Source of the DNA: Halodesulfurarchaeum sp. HSR-GB
GTDB lineage: Archaea > Halobacteriota > Halobacteria > Halobacteriales > Halobacteriaceae
DNA: 64,000 nucleotides
Assembly: GCF_031432215.1 (NCBI RefSeq)
Contig: NZ_JAVKGN010000001.1
Coordinates: 1,908,117 to 1,972,116, forward strand
Direction of reading: 5' to 3'
In this document: one piece after another, positions 1 through 10,157 of the stretch
How positions within the stretch are numbered: position 1 is the first letter of the stretch
How the letters are laid out: every line of letters starts with the position of its first letter
The notes under the pieces: model-generated
The model's input: only the letters and a program-made list of their open reading frames with translations
Told to the model about the DNA's origin: nothing
Databases searched by the model: none
Made by a program: the position numbers and the translations under genes

Positions 1-218
1 CCGTGGATCGCTTCCAGGGATCGAGTACCGAGATCCTGCTCGTCTCCTTCGTGGCCTCCGGGAGCCTCGACGGACCGCTGTTCGAGGACGAGCGACGGAT
101 GAACGTGGCGCTCACGCGGGCGAAGAAGGCACTCGTGCTGATCGGGGATCCGGCCGCGCTGGGAAGTCGTGACCGATATGCGAGGATGCTCGACTGGGCC
201 GATCGAGCCGCAGAGTGA
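1..218 (+). CDS. Superfamily 1 DNA/RNA helicase, C-terminal fragment (5' end outside window)
   Basis: Only the last 72 or so codons are present; the reading frame is open to the left edge. The fragment carries two motifs of the second RecA domain of Upf1/Dna2-type superfamily 1 helicases: VDRFQGS (motif V region) and MNVALTRAKKALVLIGD (motif VI, with the arginine finger region). The tail after motif VI is short, so this is the true C-terminus. The protein is probably an AAA_12-type helicase acting on DNA or RNA ends, but the substrate cannot be judged from the fragment. It reads toward the histidine kinase on the same strand. Confidence 0.8.
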   Translation, partial: VDRFQGSSTEILLVSFVASGSLDGPLFEDERRMNVALTRAKKALVLIGDPAALGSRDRYARMLDWADRAAE

Positions 219-296
219 CAGACGAGTCAACTCCCCAACAGTACGTGTTTGCTCCGGCCACACTCCTTTATGCCCACTCCGGTCCAAGAAACGACC

Positions 297-2090
297 ATGG
301 ACGCTGCTGTGGGGAGATCCTATCAGACCTACTTCGAGAAATCCCCGGTCGCGGTCTTCGTGGTCGACGAGGACGGGGAGTATCTCGAAGTGAACCCGGC
401 TGCGTGCGAGCTCGTGGGTTGCTCGGAATCCGAGCTCCTGTCGATGTCCGTCTCGGATCTCTCCGCGAGTGAGGGCGTGACCCCACCCTCGTTTCAGCGA
501 ATCCGGGATACGGGCCGTATTCGAACCGAACTCCAGCTCCAACACGCCGACGGCCACCTGATCGACGTGTTACTCGACGCCGTTTCGCTGGGGGAGGGAA
601 CGTTCGTCGCCTACGTCAGGGACATTTCGGATCGGAAAGAGCGCGAACGCGAGGTCGAGTCCCTGAAGGAACGACTCGAACTGGCCGTCGACGCCGCCGA
701 TCTGGGGGTCTGGGACTGGGACCTGGAAACCGACACGGTCCAGTTTAACGACCAGTGGGCGACGATGCTCGGGTATTCGCCGTCGGAAATCAATTCCTCC
801 CTCGACGCCTGGAAGTCCCGCGTTCATCCCGCGGATCGCGAGGTAGTGATGGACGCGGTCGACGCCCACCTCGCTGACGAGGCGGCGTACATCGACACCG
901 AACACCGACTCCAGACGGCCGATGGCGGCTGGAAGTGGGTCCGGGATATCGGGCACATCACGGAGCGGGGAGCGAACGGGGACCCAAAACGGGCGGTGGG
1001 GATTCACCAGGACATCGACGAACGGAAACGTGCCGAACAGGCGCTCGAAGCCGCTCACGACAGGCTTCGGCAGGTCATCGACCTGGTCCCGGACCTGATC
1101 TTCGTGAAAAATCGGGACGGGGAGTATCTCCTCGTGAACGACGCGGTCTGTGCGGCCTATGGCCGCCCGGCCGAGGAGATCATCGGCCGGACCGATCAGG
1201 AACTCCTGTTCACCGAGAAGCACCCAAAGGAGTTCCGCGAGGACGACCTGGCGGTCATCGAGTCGGGCGAGCCAAAGACAATTCCGGAGGAGGAACTGGT
1301 GACCGCAGACGGGGAGACACGCGTGTTTCACACGACCAAGATCCCCTACGAGCCCTCCGGGAGCGACGACGACGCGGTGCTCGGATACGCCCGGGACATC
1401 ACCGAACTCAAGGCCTACGAACGACGGATCGAGACCCAGCGGGACAATCTGGAGGTCCTCAACCAGATCGTCCGCCACGACATCCGGAACGATCTCCAGT
1501 TGGTGCTCGCGTACGCTGATCTCCTCCACGATACCGTCGAGGAGTCGGCATCCGGACACCTCCACACCCTGCAAAACGCGGCACAAGACGCGGTAGCGAT
1601 CACTCGGACCGCCCGGGACGTAACGGAAGTACTCATGCAATCCGACGCGGATCGATCCCCGACACGCTTGGGCCCGGTCCTGGAGGGAGCGATCGACTCG
1701 GCCCGCTCGAACCACGAACACGCCGCGATTCAGGTCGAAGGCTCGATTCCGGAGGTATCCGTACTGGTTGACGATCTGCTCGAATCGGTGTTCCGGAACC
1801 TGCTCCAGAACGCGGTCATCCACAACGATCAGGAGCTCCCCGAAGTCACCGTGACCACGACAGCTGGTAAAAAGACAGTGGCCGTCTCCGTCGCCGACAA
1901 CGGCCCGGGCGTCCCGGACGAGCAGAAAGCGGAAATCTTCGAGGAAGGTGTCCAGGGACTGGATAGCGAGGGGACCGGACTGGGATTGTATCTCGTCGAG
2001 ACGCTGATCGACCGCTACGGAGGGTCGGTCCGGGTCGAGGACAACGACCCACGGGGGGCGGTGTTCACCGTCGAACTGCCACTTGCCTGA
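297..2090 (+). CDS. PAS-domain sensor histidine kinase, soluble
   Basis: This is a cytoplasmic sensor kinase with three PAS domains at about residues 8-112, 125-243 and 253-375. A phospho-acceptor H box follows (VRHDIRNDLQ, His394), then an HATPase_c domain with an N box (NLLQNAVIHND), a G1 box (DNGPGVPD) and a G2 box (GTGLGLYLVE). No membrane segments are visible, so it should sense an internal signal such as redox or a bound cofactor. The H box with HDIRN is typical of haloarchaeal kinases. No response regulator is adjacent, so it is an orphan. The start at 297 is chosen because TTTATG at 267-272 lies about 27 bases upstream as a leaderless TATA box. ATG at 270 and TTG at 249 are in-frame alternatives. 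Confidence 0.9.
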   Translation: MDAAVGRSYQTYFEKSPVAVFVVDEDGEYLEVNPAACELVGCSESELLSMSVSDLSASEGVTPPSFQRIRDTGRIRTELQLQHADGHLIDVLLDAVSLGEGTFVAYVRDISDRKEREREVESLKERLELAVDAADLGVWDWDLETDTVQFNDQWATMLGYSPSEINSSLDAWKSRVHPADREVVMDAVDAHLADEAAYIDTEHRLQTADGGWKWVRDIGHITERGANGDPKRAVGIHQDIDERKRAEQALEAAHDRLRQVIDLVPDLIFVKNRDGEYLLVNDAVCAAYGRPAEEIIGRTDQELLFTEKHPKEFREDDLAVIESGEPKTIPEEELVTADGETRVFHTTKIPYEPSGSDDDAVLGYARDITELKAYERRIETQRDNLEVLNQIVRHDIRNDLQLVLAYADLLHDTVEESASGHLHTLQNAAQDAVAITRTARDVTEVLMQSDADRSPTRLGPVLEGAIDSARSNHEHAAIQVEGSIPEVSVLVDDLLESVFRNLLQNAVIHNDQELPEVTVTTTAGKKTVAVSVADNGPGVPDEQKAEIFEEGVQGLDSEGTGLGLYLVETLIDRYGGSVRVEDNDPRGAVFTVELPLA

Positions 2091-2100
2091 GCGAGGCGGG

Positions 2101-2610
2101 CTAGTTCAGCACCCAGAACTGGTAGTTGAGATACGTGGCGAAGGAGACCCAGAGCAGGTAGGGGACCAGGAGGAGGGCAGCCCGCCGGTCGACCCGGTCG
2201 AAGACCATAATCGTCGTCACGATGAGCACCCAGAGGGCCAGGATGACGAGCAACCCGGCTCCGAGGGCCTGCTGTCCGAAGAAGACCGCCGACCAGCCAA
2301 GGTTGAAGATGAAATGGACGACGAACACACCGATCGCGAGTTTCGCGCCGTCCGGATCGGTCGGGGCCTGCCGCCAGACGAGCCAGACGGCGACGCCCAT
2401 GAGGGCGAAGAGGGCCGTCCAGACCGGGCCGAAAACCCAGTTCGGCGGGGCGATAGCCGGGCGGACGAGGCTGCTGTACCACTCGCCGAGCCCCTGGGCA
2501 GTGAAGATCGCCCCGGACGCGCCGACGAGTTCGACGGCGAGAATCGAGAGCCCAAGCGCGAGACCGGGTCGATCGCGAGCGAATCCCGGCAGTCCTGAGT
2601 TAGATCTCAT
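2101..2610 (-). CDS. tspO: TspO/MBR family membrane protein
   Basis: A 169-residue protein with five hydrophobic segments and the family's aromatic-rich motifs: PPNWVFGPVWTALFALMGVA after the first helix and NLGWSAVFFGQ in the third. TspO proteins bind porphyrins or sterol-like ligands and affect tetrapyrrole and stress signalling; the haloarchaeal role is not settled. The start is the ATG giving MRSNSG, which gives the usual family length of about 160 residues. It converges on the histidine kinase with a 10-base gap. Confidence 0.9.
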   Translation of the reverse strand: MRSNSGLPGFARDRPGLALGLSILAVELVGASGAIFTAQGLGEWYSSLVRPAIAPPNWVFGPVWTALFALMGVAVWLVWRQAPTDPDGAKLAIGVFVVHFIFNLGWSAVFFGQQALGAGLLVILALWVLIVTTIMVFDRVDRRAALLLVPYLLWVSFATYLNYQFWVLN

Positions 2611-2651
2611 AGAGTCATTTCGAACCCTGGCCCGAAATACGTACGCCCCAC

Positions 2652-3011
2652 TTAGCCAGTTCGCCGGCGGCGAACTTCCACCAGCCCGACAGCGAGGCCA
2701 AGGACGACTGCGACCCCCAGTGCGGTCGTGACGCCGACGCGGAAGACCCCGGCAAGAATGAGGAAGCCCAGGAGAAATCCCAGGGCGAACGCGACGAACC
2801 CGCCGGCGACAGCGTTCCGCTGTGGGGACGGCGATTCGAGCCCGACGTACGCGGCAGCCCCGAGCAACGCGCCAGCGACCAGACCGGCTGGCAGCCCCAG
2901 AAAGACCGAAAACTCGACCCACCGACCGGTAACGGCGGTGACAGCCACCCCAACCAGCAGGAAACCAGCCACAGCGGCGGCCAGCGCCAATCCAAGGGAT
3001 TTCGTGGTCAC
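2652..3011 (-). CDS. Small integral membrane protein, unknown function
   Basis: A 119-residue, very hydrophobic protein with four predicted membrane helices at roughly 7-25, 33-52, 66-86 and 88-108, and a positively charged tail (VEVRRRRTG). The rich Gly/Ala/Val content and Arg cluster suggest a C-terminus inside the cell. No recognisable family motif is seen. It reads toward tspO on the same strand with a 41-base gap and may be co-transcribed with it. Confidence 0.65.
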   Translation of the reverse strand: MTTKSLGLALAAAVAGFLLVGVAVTAVTGRWVEFSVFLGLPAGLVAGALLGAAAYVGLESPSPQRNAVAGGFVAFALGFLLGFLILAGVFRVGVTTALGVAVVLGLAVGLVEVRRRRTG

Positions 3012-3030
3012 GTGTGTGGTGTGCCCGGGC

Positions 3031-3336
3031 TTACTCCGAGCCGATCGCTTCGAGGTCCGTGCCCTCGATCACGGCTCCCGTTTCTGTGTCGTCTGCCGAC
3101 TCGTCGCGTGATCGGCGACGCCAGGCAAGCACGCCGAGGAGGGCTCCGGTGACTGCCAGCGCGACTGCCCCAAGGGCGAATCCGCGCCGGGACGGCAGTC
3201 GGGATCGGGACCGGGACTCCGATGCTGACTCGGTGGCGGGTCTGGCCGTGGTCTGTGTCGGGGATTCGTCCACCCCTTCGCCGCCGATCTGTGTGCCATC
3301 CAGGTGCAACTCGAAGAACGTGATTTCGGAGACCAT
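3031..3336 (-). CDS. Hypothetical protein with one C-terminal membrane helix
   Basis: About 101 residues. The N-terminal part is acidic and Ser/Thr/Arg-rich, followed by one membrane helix near residues 52-69 (GFALGAVALAVTGALLGVLAW), then a basic RRRSRD stop-transfer and an acidic tail. The start at 3336 is preferred over 3360 because a TATATG sequence lies about 25 bases upstream, as for a leaderless transcript. It is upstream of the 119-residue membrane protein on the same strand, with a 19-base gap. No function can be assigned. Confidence 0.55.
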   Translation of the reverse strand: MVSEITFFELHLDGTQIGGEGVDESPTQTTARPATESASESRSRSRLPSRRGFALGAVALAVTGALLGVLAWRRRSRDESADDTETGAVIEGTDLEAIGSE

Positions 3337-3418
3337 ACGAGAAATCGGCTCGGAAAACATATAGCCAGGCCGATATTTCTCAGCGAGTGAGAACCGACGG
3401 CAGGTGCCAGCAGCAGCC

Positions 3419-6124
3419 CTAGTCCTCGCCGGCCGACGCCCCCTCGATCGCCTCGGTGACTCGGTCGTGAAAGGCCCGGAGGGCGGCGTCCTCGTCTTCG
3501 GCGAGAACCACGTCGCTGGCCGAAAGCGTCGCCAGGCCGAAGGAGAGGGGACTGGGCGAGTCGAGTGTCCTCGGGACCACGGTGAGTTCACCCGCCTGGA
3601 TTCGTCCGAGGAGTTCCTTGATATGTCCGAAATCGAGTTTGTCCTCGACGATCTCCCGGTTGGTCTCCGTGAGGACCACGAAATCCGACAGGTCCTCGGC
3701 AAAGCCAAGCAGCATCTCCGCGGAGACCTGCTGCCGACTGGCGGACTTCTCGTGGCCCTTGTACCGCTTGAGAATCATCAGGGAGCGGGTCGCGTTGATG
3801 CGGAAGTACCGCTCGCGTAGATCAGTCCCAACCAGGCTCGCTTCGAGGTGCTCGCGGGCCCGGTCCGGGTCGAGCCCTTCGAGCAGCCCCACCACGTCGA
3901 CCTTGCGATTGAGCGGCATCGAGAGGACGAAGCCGGTGTCGTCGACCGCGATGGTCACGTTCGCGGTGGCGGAGTTCGCGACCTTGTGAGCCAAAATCCG
4001 TGAGAGGCCATCGTTCACCTGCCGGCCGTAGGGAACTCGCACGTAGTAGCGACGGCGATAGTCAGCCCGGTCGGTGACGTGTTCGACGACGATCCGATCG
4101 GTGGTGCTCACACTCTCGGGCCCGGCGTAGGCGATCTGCCTGTCGACTGTCCGTGAGAGTGCTCGCACGCTCTCCTCGTCGATGGGGAGGTCCCGGAGCG
4201 CCCGTCTGAGAGCGGCCATCCCGTCCGCCCGAAGCGAAGTGAGCCGATCCTGAAAGGCCGCGATCTCGGCCCCCAGATCGAAGGACCGGGGCAGGCGCTC
4301 GGAGTACCACGAGGGGACCGTCGCCCGCTCGCTCGTCCGATCGACGTACACCTTCGATCCCCGGCGATAGCGATACTCGTACCGCTGGCCCCCGAGGACG
4401 AAGACGTCACCCGGATCGAGCGTGTCGAGATAGTCCTCGTCGAGGTCACCGACCCACTGGTCGTCGCTCCGGACGAACACGTCACAGGAAAAGGAATCCG
4501 GGATCGTCCCGAGGTTGGTCATGTAGATCATCCGGGCCAGCCGACCCCGCTTGCCGATCAATCTGGTGCCGACCGGGTACTCCGGATAGTGATGCTCGCC
4601 GTCGGGGGGGTCGTTCTCGTCGACCCAGATCTTCGCGTAGACGTTGCGGTCCTCTAGCCCGTCGTACTCGGCCCGGAGGTATCTGAGCAGGTGGGCGAAC
4701 TCCGCGTCGGTGTAGTCCCGATAGGGGTAGGCCCGGCGGAGTGTCTCCTCGACCTCCTGAAGCGGGCGCGGCCCGTTGATCGCCATCCCATAGACGTGCT
4801 GGGCGGCGACGTCCTGGGCGCGCTCGGGGACTCGGATGCGGTCGACAAAGCCCGCGTTGGCCCGCTCGAGCATGACCGTACACTCGATCAACTCCTGGAG
4901 ATCGAGTGCGAACACCCGCCCCGTGACCGTCTCGCCGAGCTGGTGACCGGCGCGTCCCACCCGTTGGAGGAGCGAGGCGACCGACTTCGGCGAGCCGACC
5001 TGCACCACGAGATCGATGTGTGGCATGTCGATGCCGAGTTCCAGGCTCGTCGAGGTGGTCACCACGTCCAGGGTCCCCTCCTTCAACGCGCTCTCGACCG
5101 CCTGGCGTCGCTCCTTCGAGAGCGAGCCGTGATGAGCCCCCGAATGTTCCTCGTCCACGGCCCCCCGCTCCCGGAGGTTTTCGAGCACGCGTTCGGCCCC
5201 CGAACGGGTGTTCGTGAACACGAGCGTGCTGTCGTGGTCGTCGATCAACGTCGCGAGCCGGTCGTAGAACCGTTCGCGAACGACCGATCGCGGGGTTTCG
5301 ACCAGGTCCGCCGCCGGCGTGTGCAGTTCGAGGTCATAGTCCCGCATGAACCGGGTGTCGACCAGTTCAACGTCGCGTGGCTCGCCGTCCTCGGAGCCGC
5401 CCAGAAAGGCCCCGATCGTATCGAGTGGTTCGACCGTGGCCGAACAGCCGATCCGGGTCGGGGCCGTGTCCGCGAGTGTCTCCAGTCGCTCCAGGCTCAC
5501 CGAGAGATGAGTGCCCCGTTTGTTGGCCGCGAGGCTGTGAATCTCGTCGACGATCACGTACTCGACCGTCCGGAGTTTCTCCTTGAACTTCGGGGAGTTG
5601 AGCAGGATCGCCAGGGTCTCCGGCGTGGTGTTGAGGATGTGTGGGGTCTCATCGAGCATGGCCTGCCGGGCGGCCTGCTCGGTGTCGCCGTGTCTGATCG
5701 CGTGTCGGATCACGGAGGGCTCCTCGCCCTGTTCGGCCCGCCGCGCGGCAATCCCCTCCAGGGGTTCGGTCAGGTTGCGATGGATGTCGTTTGCCAGTGA
5801 CTTCAGCGGTGAGATGTACAGGCAGTAGACCGTGTTTTCGAGGCCCGCAGATCGCTCCCGGACGAACAACTCGTTGATGATCGCCGTGAACGAGGCGAGT
5901 GTCTTCCCCGAGCCAGTCGGACTCGCGATGAGCGTGTGCTCGCCCGCGGCGATCTGGGGGATTGCCTCCCGCTGTGGCGGCGTGAAAAAACCGCCGTTCT
6001 GCCCGACAGAATCACCGAACTGGTCGATCCACCACTCCCGAACCGCCGGTTCGAGGGACTGCAACAGGTCCCCATCGGGGACCGCTTCGGGGTCCGGGAC
6101 GGAGTCGGGCGTCTCCGTGACCAT
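3419..6124 (-). CDS. lhr: Lhr-type ATP-dependent DNA helicase (large helicase-related)
   Basis: A 901-residue superfamily 2 helicase. Motif I is SPTGSGKT near residue 67, motif II is DEIH (VIVDEIHSLAANKRGTHLS), motif III is CSATV, and motifs V-VI include TSLELGIDMPHIDLVVQ and LLQRVGRAGHQ. The remainder matches the winged-helix and Lhr-core region that follows the RecA domains in archaeal Lhr. These enzymes translocate 3'-5' and act in DNA repair of stalled forks or RNA:DNA hybrids. The ATG at 6124 gives the family's usual length. It is divergent from the RNase Z-like gene with an 88-base gap. Confidence 0.93.
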   Translation of the reverse strand: MVTETPDSVPDPEAVPDGDLLQSLEPAVREWWIDQFGDSVGQNGGFFTPPQREAIPQIAAGEHTLIASPTGSGKTLASFTAIINELFVRERSAGLENTVYCLYISPLKSLANDIHRNLTEPLEGIAARRAEQGEEPSVIRHAIRHGDTEQAARQAMLDETPHILNTTPETLAILLNSPKFKEKLRTVEYVIVDEIHSLAANKRGTHLSVSLERLETLADTAPTRIGCSATVEPLDTIGAFLGGSEDGEPRDVELVDTRFMRDYDLELHTPAADLVETPRSVVRERFYDRLATLIDDHDSTLVFTNTRSGAERVLENLRERGAVDEEHSGAHHGSLSKERRQAVESALKEGTLDVVTTSTSLELGIDMPHIDLVVQVGSPKSVASLLQRVGRAGHQLGETVTGRVFALDLQELIECTVMLERANAGFVDRIRVPERAQDVAAQHVYGMAINGPRPLQEVEETLRRAYPYRDYTDAEFAHLLRYLRAEYDGLEDRNVYAKIWVDENDPPDGEHHYPEYPVGTRLIGKRGRLARMIYMTNLGTIPDSFSCDVFVRSDDQWVGDLDEDYLDTLDPGDVFVLGGQRYEYRYRRGSKVYVDRTSERATVPSWYSERLPRSFDLGAEIAAFQDRLTSLRADGMAALRRALRDLPIDEESVRALSRTVDRQIAYAGPESVSTTDRIVVEHVTDRADYRRRYYVRVPYGRQVNDGLSRILAHKVANSATANVTIAVDDTGFVLSMPLNRKVDVVGLLEGLDPDRAREHLEASLVGTDLRERYFRINATRSLMILKRYKGHEKSASRQQVSAEMLLGFAEDLSDFVVLTETNREIVEDKLDFGHIKELLGRIQAGELTVVPRTLDSPSPLSFGLATLSASDVVLAEDEDAALRAFHDRVTEAIEGASAGED

Positions 6125-6212
6125 TCGTTGGGGCCTATGCAGGCCGGCGGGTTGTAGCTGTTGGCACCTGGTGGCCCCAACCGTTTTCCCCGTCGGACCA
6201 CCCCCATCCACC

Positions 6213-6944
6213 ATGCAACTCACCGTTCTCGGGACTGGCGCCGCGATGCCCACCCCGGGCCGGGCGCAGTCGGGAATCCTCGTGACCGATGGTGAGCGGC
6301 GGCTGCTCGTGGATGTCGGCAGCGGGGTGCTTGGCCGGCTGGCCGAAACGGACATCGGCTACGAAGGGGTCGACACCGTGCTTTTGACCCACCTCCATCT
6401 GGATCACGTCTCGGATCTCCTGGCGCTCTACAAGGCCCGGTGGCTGGCCGGCGAGGAGTCGATCACGGTCGTCGGCCCACCGGGGACGAACGCCCTCGTG
6501 GAGGACTTGCTCGACGCCCACGAGTACCTGCGCGGGCGGCTCAACTACGCGGTCCGGGAAATCGAGGCCGGGGCGTGGACTGTCGCCGGGTTCGATGTGA
6601 CCGCCACCCCGACCCGACACTCGATGGACGGCCTGGCCTATCGCTTCGAGGACCAGGTGACGATCACCGGCGACACCAGGGAGTTCCAGGGCCTGATCAG
6701 TTTCGCCGAGGTCGGCTCGGTGCTCGTCCACGACTGCTCGTTCCCCGACAGCGTGGAGCAGGACGCCCACACCACACCCACGAAACTGGCTCAGGTCCTC
6801 GATGGGGCGGCCCTCGATCGGGTCTATCTCACCCACCTCTATCCACAGACAGTGGGCAGGCACCAGGAGATGATCGAGACGATCGAGTCGCGATTCGACG
6901 GCGAGGTACAGATCGCCGCGGACGGCATGCAGATCGGTGTCTGA
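6213..6944 (+). CDS. Metallo-beta-lactamase fold hydrolase, RNase Z-like
   Basis: A 243-residue MBL-fold protein with the zinc motif THLHLDH at residues 59-65, further metal ligands in the ATPTRHSMD, TGDT and VHDCSF segments, and a late THLYPQ histidine. The layout resembles the ElaC/RNase Z branch, but it is shorter than tRNase Z (about 300 residues) and lacks a clear exosite arm. It may be a nuclease or a phosphodiesterase. It abuts the convergent pelA gene, with stop codons side by side. Confidence 0.85.
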   Translation: MQLTVLGTGAAMPTPGRAQSGILVTDGERRLLVDVGSGVLGRLAETDIGYEGVDTVLLTHLHLDHVSDLLALYKARWLAGEESITVVGPPGTNALVEDLLDAHEYLRGRLNYAVREIEAGAWTVAGFDVTATPTRHSMDGLAYRFEDQVTITGDTREFQGLISFAEVGSVLVHDCSFPDSVEQDAHTTPTKLAQVLDGAALDRVYLTHLYPQTVGRHQEMIETIESRFDGEVQIAADGMQIGV

Positions 6945-8009
6945 TCACTCGATCGGGTAGCGCAGCAGCGCCGCGACCCCACCGAGGTTGCGGAGCTGTT
7001 CACCGGGCTGAAACTCGTGTGAGAAGACGGTGATATCCCCGCCCTGACGCTCGACCTGCTGGATCAGTTCGTTCACGTCCAGGGCCCAGTCGCCCTCTCC
7101 GGCCCGCTCCTGGCGGAGTCGTTCGTCCAGAATCAGGAGGTTCTCGACGGCCCCGTACTCGGTCGCGGTCTCGACGGCGTCGATGCCGTAGGCGGCCGCG
7201 CCGTCCCCGGCCATCCGATCGGTGAGTTCGTCGATCGCCGCAGACTCCTCGGCGATCCGGGTCTCGCGGCGGACGTCCGCGACGGCCCCGCGCTTGAGCA
7301 CCTCGTGGACGCCACGCCCGCCGGCCGCGCTGGTGTCGACGACCGAAACCGTTTCGGTGACCGCGGGGTGGGCCTGAATGTGTTCGAGGGCGTCCTGTTT
7401 CGTAAACCCCGGGCCGGCGAGGATGATCGCGTCGGCGTCGAGGTGCCCGAGCGCGTCGGCCAACTCCTCGAAGAGTTCCTCGCGGCCGCCGGTGTACTCG
7501 CCCTTGCCGGTGGTGCTCGTGAGCGAGACGTACTCATCGACGCCGTACTGGGCCACCGTGTGGACGTGGGCTTCGCCCTCCGCGACGGTGGCGATAGCGA
7601 CCGTGGGCTGATCGGTGGCTTCCTCTGCCTCCTCGATCCGTTCGCGCTGGTCGGGCTGCCAGATCTTCTCGATCTCGATCGTGTCGTGTTCCTCCAGGTT
7701 CAGGGTGTGATGGAGGCCGAGTTGGTCCTCCCGGGAGCAATCCACGATCGTCCCACCCACCCGAAGCCGGTTCGAGAACTTGTGGAAGTCCACGTCCTCG
7801 ACCTCGAGGGTGACGTGCATGTGTTCGCGCTCGCCACCGGTGTCACGCATGTGCTCCTCGTTGCGCTGGATGCGTCGGTGGGTGTCCCCGGAGACCAGAT
7901 CACCGGGTTCGATGACGTAGGTGAGATGCCAGAGGTCATCGAGACTCTCGGGCACCAGGCTGACCGCCTCGCGGCCGGCCTCGCGAGTCGACCACTCCCG
8001 GACGTGCAT
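6945..8009 (-). CDS. pelA: Pelota/Dom34 mRNA surveillance protein
   Basis: A 354-residue eRF1-like protein that recognises ribosomes stalled with an empty A site and, with aABCE1 and an EF1A-like GTPase, splits them. Three domains are visible: an N-terminal Sm-like domain (about 1-125, beginning [22 protein letters not shown], with the RIQRN and RVGGTIVD segments), a central domain (about 130-255, including [13 protein letters not shown]) and a C-terminal domain (about 260-352, with [13 protein letters not shown]). The Gly-Gly-Gln of termination factors is absent, as expected for Pelota. Its ATG overlaps the rqcH stop codon by one base (TAATG), so the two are translationally coupled in one rescue operon. 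Confidence 0.95.
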   Translation of the reverse strand: MHVREWSTREAGREAVSLVPESLDDLWHLTYVIEPGDLVSGDTHRRIQRNEEHMRDTGGEREHMHVTLEVEDVDFHKFSNRLRVGGTIVDCSREDQLGLHHTLNLEEHDTIEIEKIWQPDQRERIEEAEEATDQPTVAIATVAEGEAHVHTVAQYGVDEYVSLTSTTGKGEYTGGREELFEELADALGHLDADAIILAGPGFTKQDALEHIQAHPAVTETVSVVDTSAAGGRGVHEVLKRGAVADVRRETRIAEESAAIDELTDRMAGDGAAAYGIDAVETATEYGAVENLLILDERLRQERAGEGDWALDVNELIQQVERQGGDITVFSHEFQPGEQLRNLGGVAALLRYPIE

Positions 8010-10108
8010 TACTCCTCACCCTCGCTGATGCGACTCGTCCCGGGCGGCATGAACTTCTGAATCTCGTCCGGGCTCGCGACCTTCCGCACGAGAGTGGTGT
8101 CGGCAAAACGCTCGCGGAACTCCCGGTAGATCCGTTTTGCGACGTCGCCCTGGGCGTACCGGCCCGGTTCGATCCGGATCGAGGTCTCGGTCTGGGCCTC
8201 GATCGGTTCGGGTGGGCCCCCGAGGACCCGCGTTTCGGGCTCACAGGAAATGCCGACGGCGGCCCCGACAGGCGTATCATCGAAGTAGGTCCGGTCGCCG
8301 CGGATCGCGAAGCCACCCTTCTCCAGGTACTCGCCGCTTTCGGGAGTCTTCGAGACCTGGTCGCCGGAGACCATGTAGACGTCGCCGCTGTACTGGCCCT
8401 GCTTCCAGACCGTGGAGTAGGTGACCGCGAACTGCGCGGCTTCGCGGAGACTCCGCTCTGGTACCTCGATGTCCTTCGTGGGCTCGCTGGGATCGCTCGT
8501 CTTGAGAATCGTCGCCGGGCCGCCGTGGGCCTGGGTGTGGAAGAAGCGATCGGCATGTTCCATGTACTTCGCGACCAGTTCCTCGTTCTGCTCGGCGTTT
8601 CGACCGCCAAGCACCAGAAAGCCGTCGCTGGTCCGGAACGACCGGAACCGGTCATACCACATCTCGGGGCGTCGGATGGGGATCGACTCGCGAGCCAACC
8701 AGTCAACCTCCGCGGCGGGCGTTTCGTCCTCTTTCTCGGAGGAATCTTCCGTATAGTCCGCTTTGCGCTCCTTCAGGGCGGCGAGTTCCGCTCGCGTGTC
8801 CTCGATGGCTTCTAACGCGCCGTCCCGTTTGGATTCGATCTCCTTGGCCCCGGTGTAGAGCCGGTCAGCGTTCTTCTCGACCCCGGATCGAGGGTCCAGG
8901 GGAATCTCGTGATCGTCCAGATCGATTCGGATCATTCCCTCAGACTCGTCGATGCCGGTCACCGCGGCTGCAGCCTCGATTCCGGCCTCGGCCCCGTCGG
9001 CCAGCCGGGATTCGATCTCGGCCCACCCGTGTCCGGATTCCCGGGCCTCCCGAACCGTCCGGATGATCTCGTCGACGAAGTCGTAATTCGCATAGAGTGC
9101 CTGGGCCTTCTCCCGCTCGGCCTCGGCCCGTCGCTCGAAGTCCTCGATGGCCTGTTCCTGCTGTTCGATGATGCGCTCTCGCTTCTCGATCTCGGCGTCG
9201 AACTCCGGCCCACTCGACTCGCCGGTCTCGGGCTCGTCTTCCCGGTCTTCGAGCGCCCGGAAGTAAGCATCGAGGGCCGCGTTGAAGGTGTCGTAGGCCT
9301 CGGCCTCCAGGTCGGCGTACTCCTCTAGCGGGACGGGGGTCACGTCTACGACTACCCCGTCCTCGCGGTAGACACGGGGGTCGGTGTCTCCTTCTCGGAG
9401 CCGGTCGAGCAGGTCGGTCATCTCCGCGTAGAGCCGGCGGTACTCCGTCTCGCCCGCCTCGGTGATGTCCAAGGTCTTCTCGACGCCGGCCCGCGTACAG
9501 AGTTCCTCGCCGTACGTGCCACCGAAGTTGAGCTGGGTCGCCATGGTTCGGACCAGGTCGGTGTCCGAGTCGGCCATGGTCGCGGCAAACGTCTCGTAGT
9601 CCATCTCCAGAGGGTTGATCCGGCTCTCCGGGAAGCCGTACTGCGCGCCCGGCGCGACCGTCCGCGAACGGAGCCGCACCGTCGAGAGCGAGTCGATTAC
9701 CGCGCCACTCTCGTCGAGCACCGCCAGGTTCCCCTCGCCGAACAGTTCCGCGACGATAGTGGTATCAGCATCCCCGCGACGGAACTCGAACTCCAGGATC
9801 CGGTCGAAGCCGTGCTGGGAGACCGACGCCAGGTCGGCCCCGGCGATCCGGTTACGCAGCATCTTCGCGAAGTTCGGCGGCCGGTCCGGCGCCGCTGGCA
9901 CGAACTCCGGTTCGGTGACGTGGACGCGTTTGCGCTCGCCGACCTGGATCAAGAGTTCGATGCGACCGCGGTCGTAGTCCCGCATCTTGAGCCGCACGAG
10001 TCCGTCCGCATAGAGATAGGCCTTGTCCACGGTCGCGCCGGTGTAGGCCCCGAGTTCGCCCACCAGGGCGACGAGCCCGACACTCGTGACCTCCCGCTTC
10101 GGTTCCAT
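8009..10108 (-). CDS. rqcH: RqcH/NEMF-family ribosome quality-control protein (NFACT)
   Basis: A 699-residue protein of the NFACT family (Rqc2/NEMF in eukaryotes, RqcH in bacteria). It binds split large subunits carrying a stalled nascent chain and recruits tRNA for C-terminal tailing. The N-terminal NFACT-N domain has the key Asp-Arg pair ([12 protein letters not shown]102-R103). A charged coiled coil at about 290-350 follows, then an NFACT-R domain at about 470-585 ([35 protein letters not shown]). The ATG at 10108 is preferred over the GTG six bases upstream. It is the first gene of the rqcH-pelA operon. Confidence 0.93.
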   Translation of the reverse strand: MEPKREVTSVGLVALVGELGAYTGATVDKAYLYADGLVRLKMRDYDRGRIELLIQVGERKRVHVTEPEFVPAAPDRPPNFAKMLRNRIAGADLASVSQHGFDRILEFEFRRGDADTTIVAELFGEGNLAVLDESGAVIDSLSTVRLRSRTVAPGAQYGFPESRINPLEMDYETFAATMADSDTDLVRTMATQLNFGGTYGEELCTRAGVEKTLDITEAGETEYRRLYAEMTDLLDRLREGDTDPRVYREDGVVVDVTPVPLEEYADLEAEAYDTFNAALDAYFRALEDREDEPETGESSGPEFDAEIEKRERIIEQQEQAIEDFERRAEAEREKAQALYANYDFVDEIIRTVREARESGHGWAEIESRLADGAEAGIEAAAAVTGIDESEGMIRIDLDDHEIPLDPRSGVEKNADRLYTGAKEIESKRDGALEAIEDTRAELAALKERKADYTEDSSEKEDETPAAEVDWLARESIPIRRPEMWYDRFRSFRTSDGFLVLGGRNAEQNEELVAKYMEHADRFFHTQAHGGPATILKTSDPSEPTKDIEVPERSLREAAQFAVTYSTVWKQGQYSGDVYMVSGDQVSKTPESGEYLEKGGFAIRGDRTYFDDTPVGAAVGISCEPETRVLGGPPEPIEAQTETSIRIEPGRYAQGDVAKRIYREFRERFADTTLVRKVASPDEIQKFMPPGTSRISEGEE

Positions 10109-10157
10109 GGTCACAAGGAGTTGGACCGACGGGATAGGAGCATCGGTCGACCGGGAC

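Noticed and set aside
570..1823. Long open frame on the minus strand inside the histidine kinase gene
   Set aside because: It is the mirror of a GC-rich gene; the kinase frame has complete PAS, H box and ATPase motifs, and the minus frame has none.
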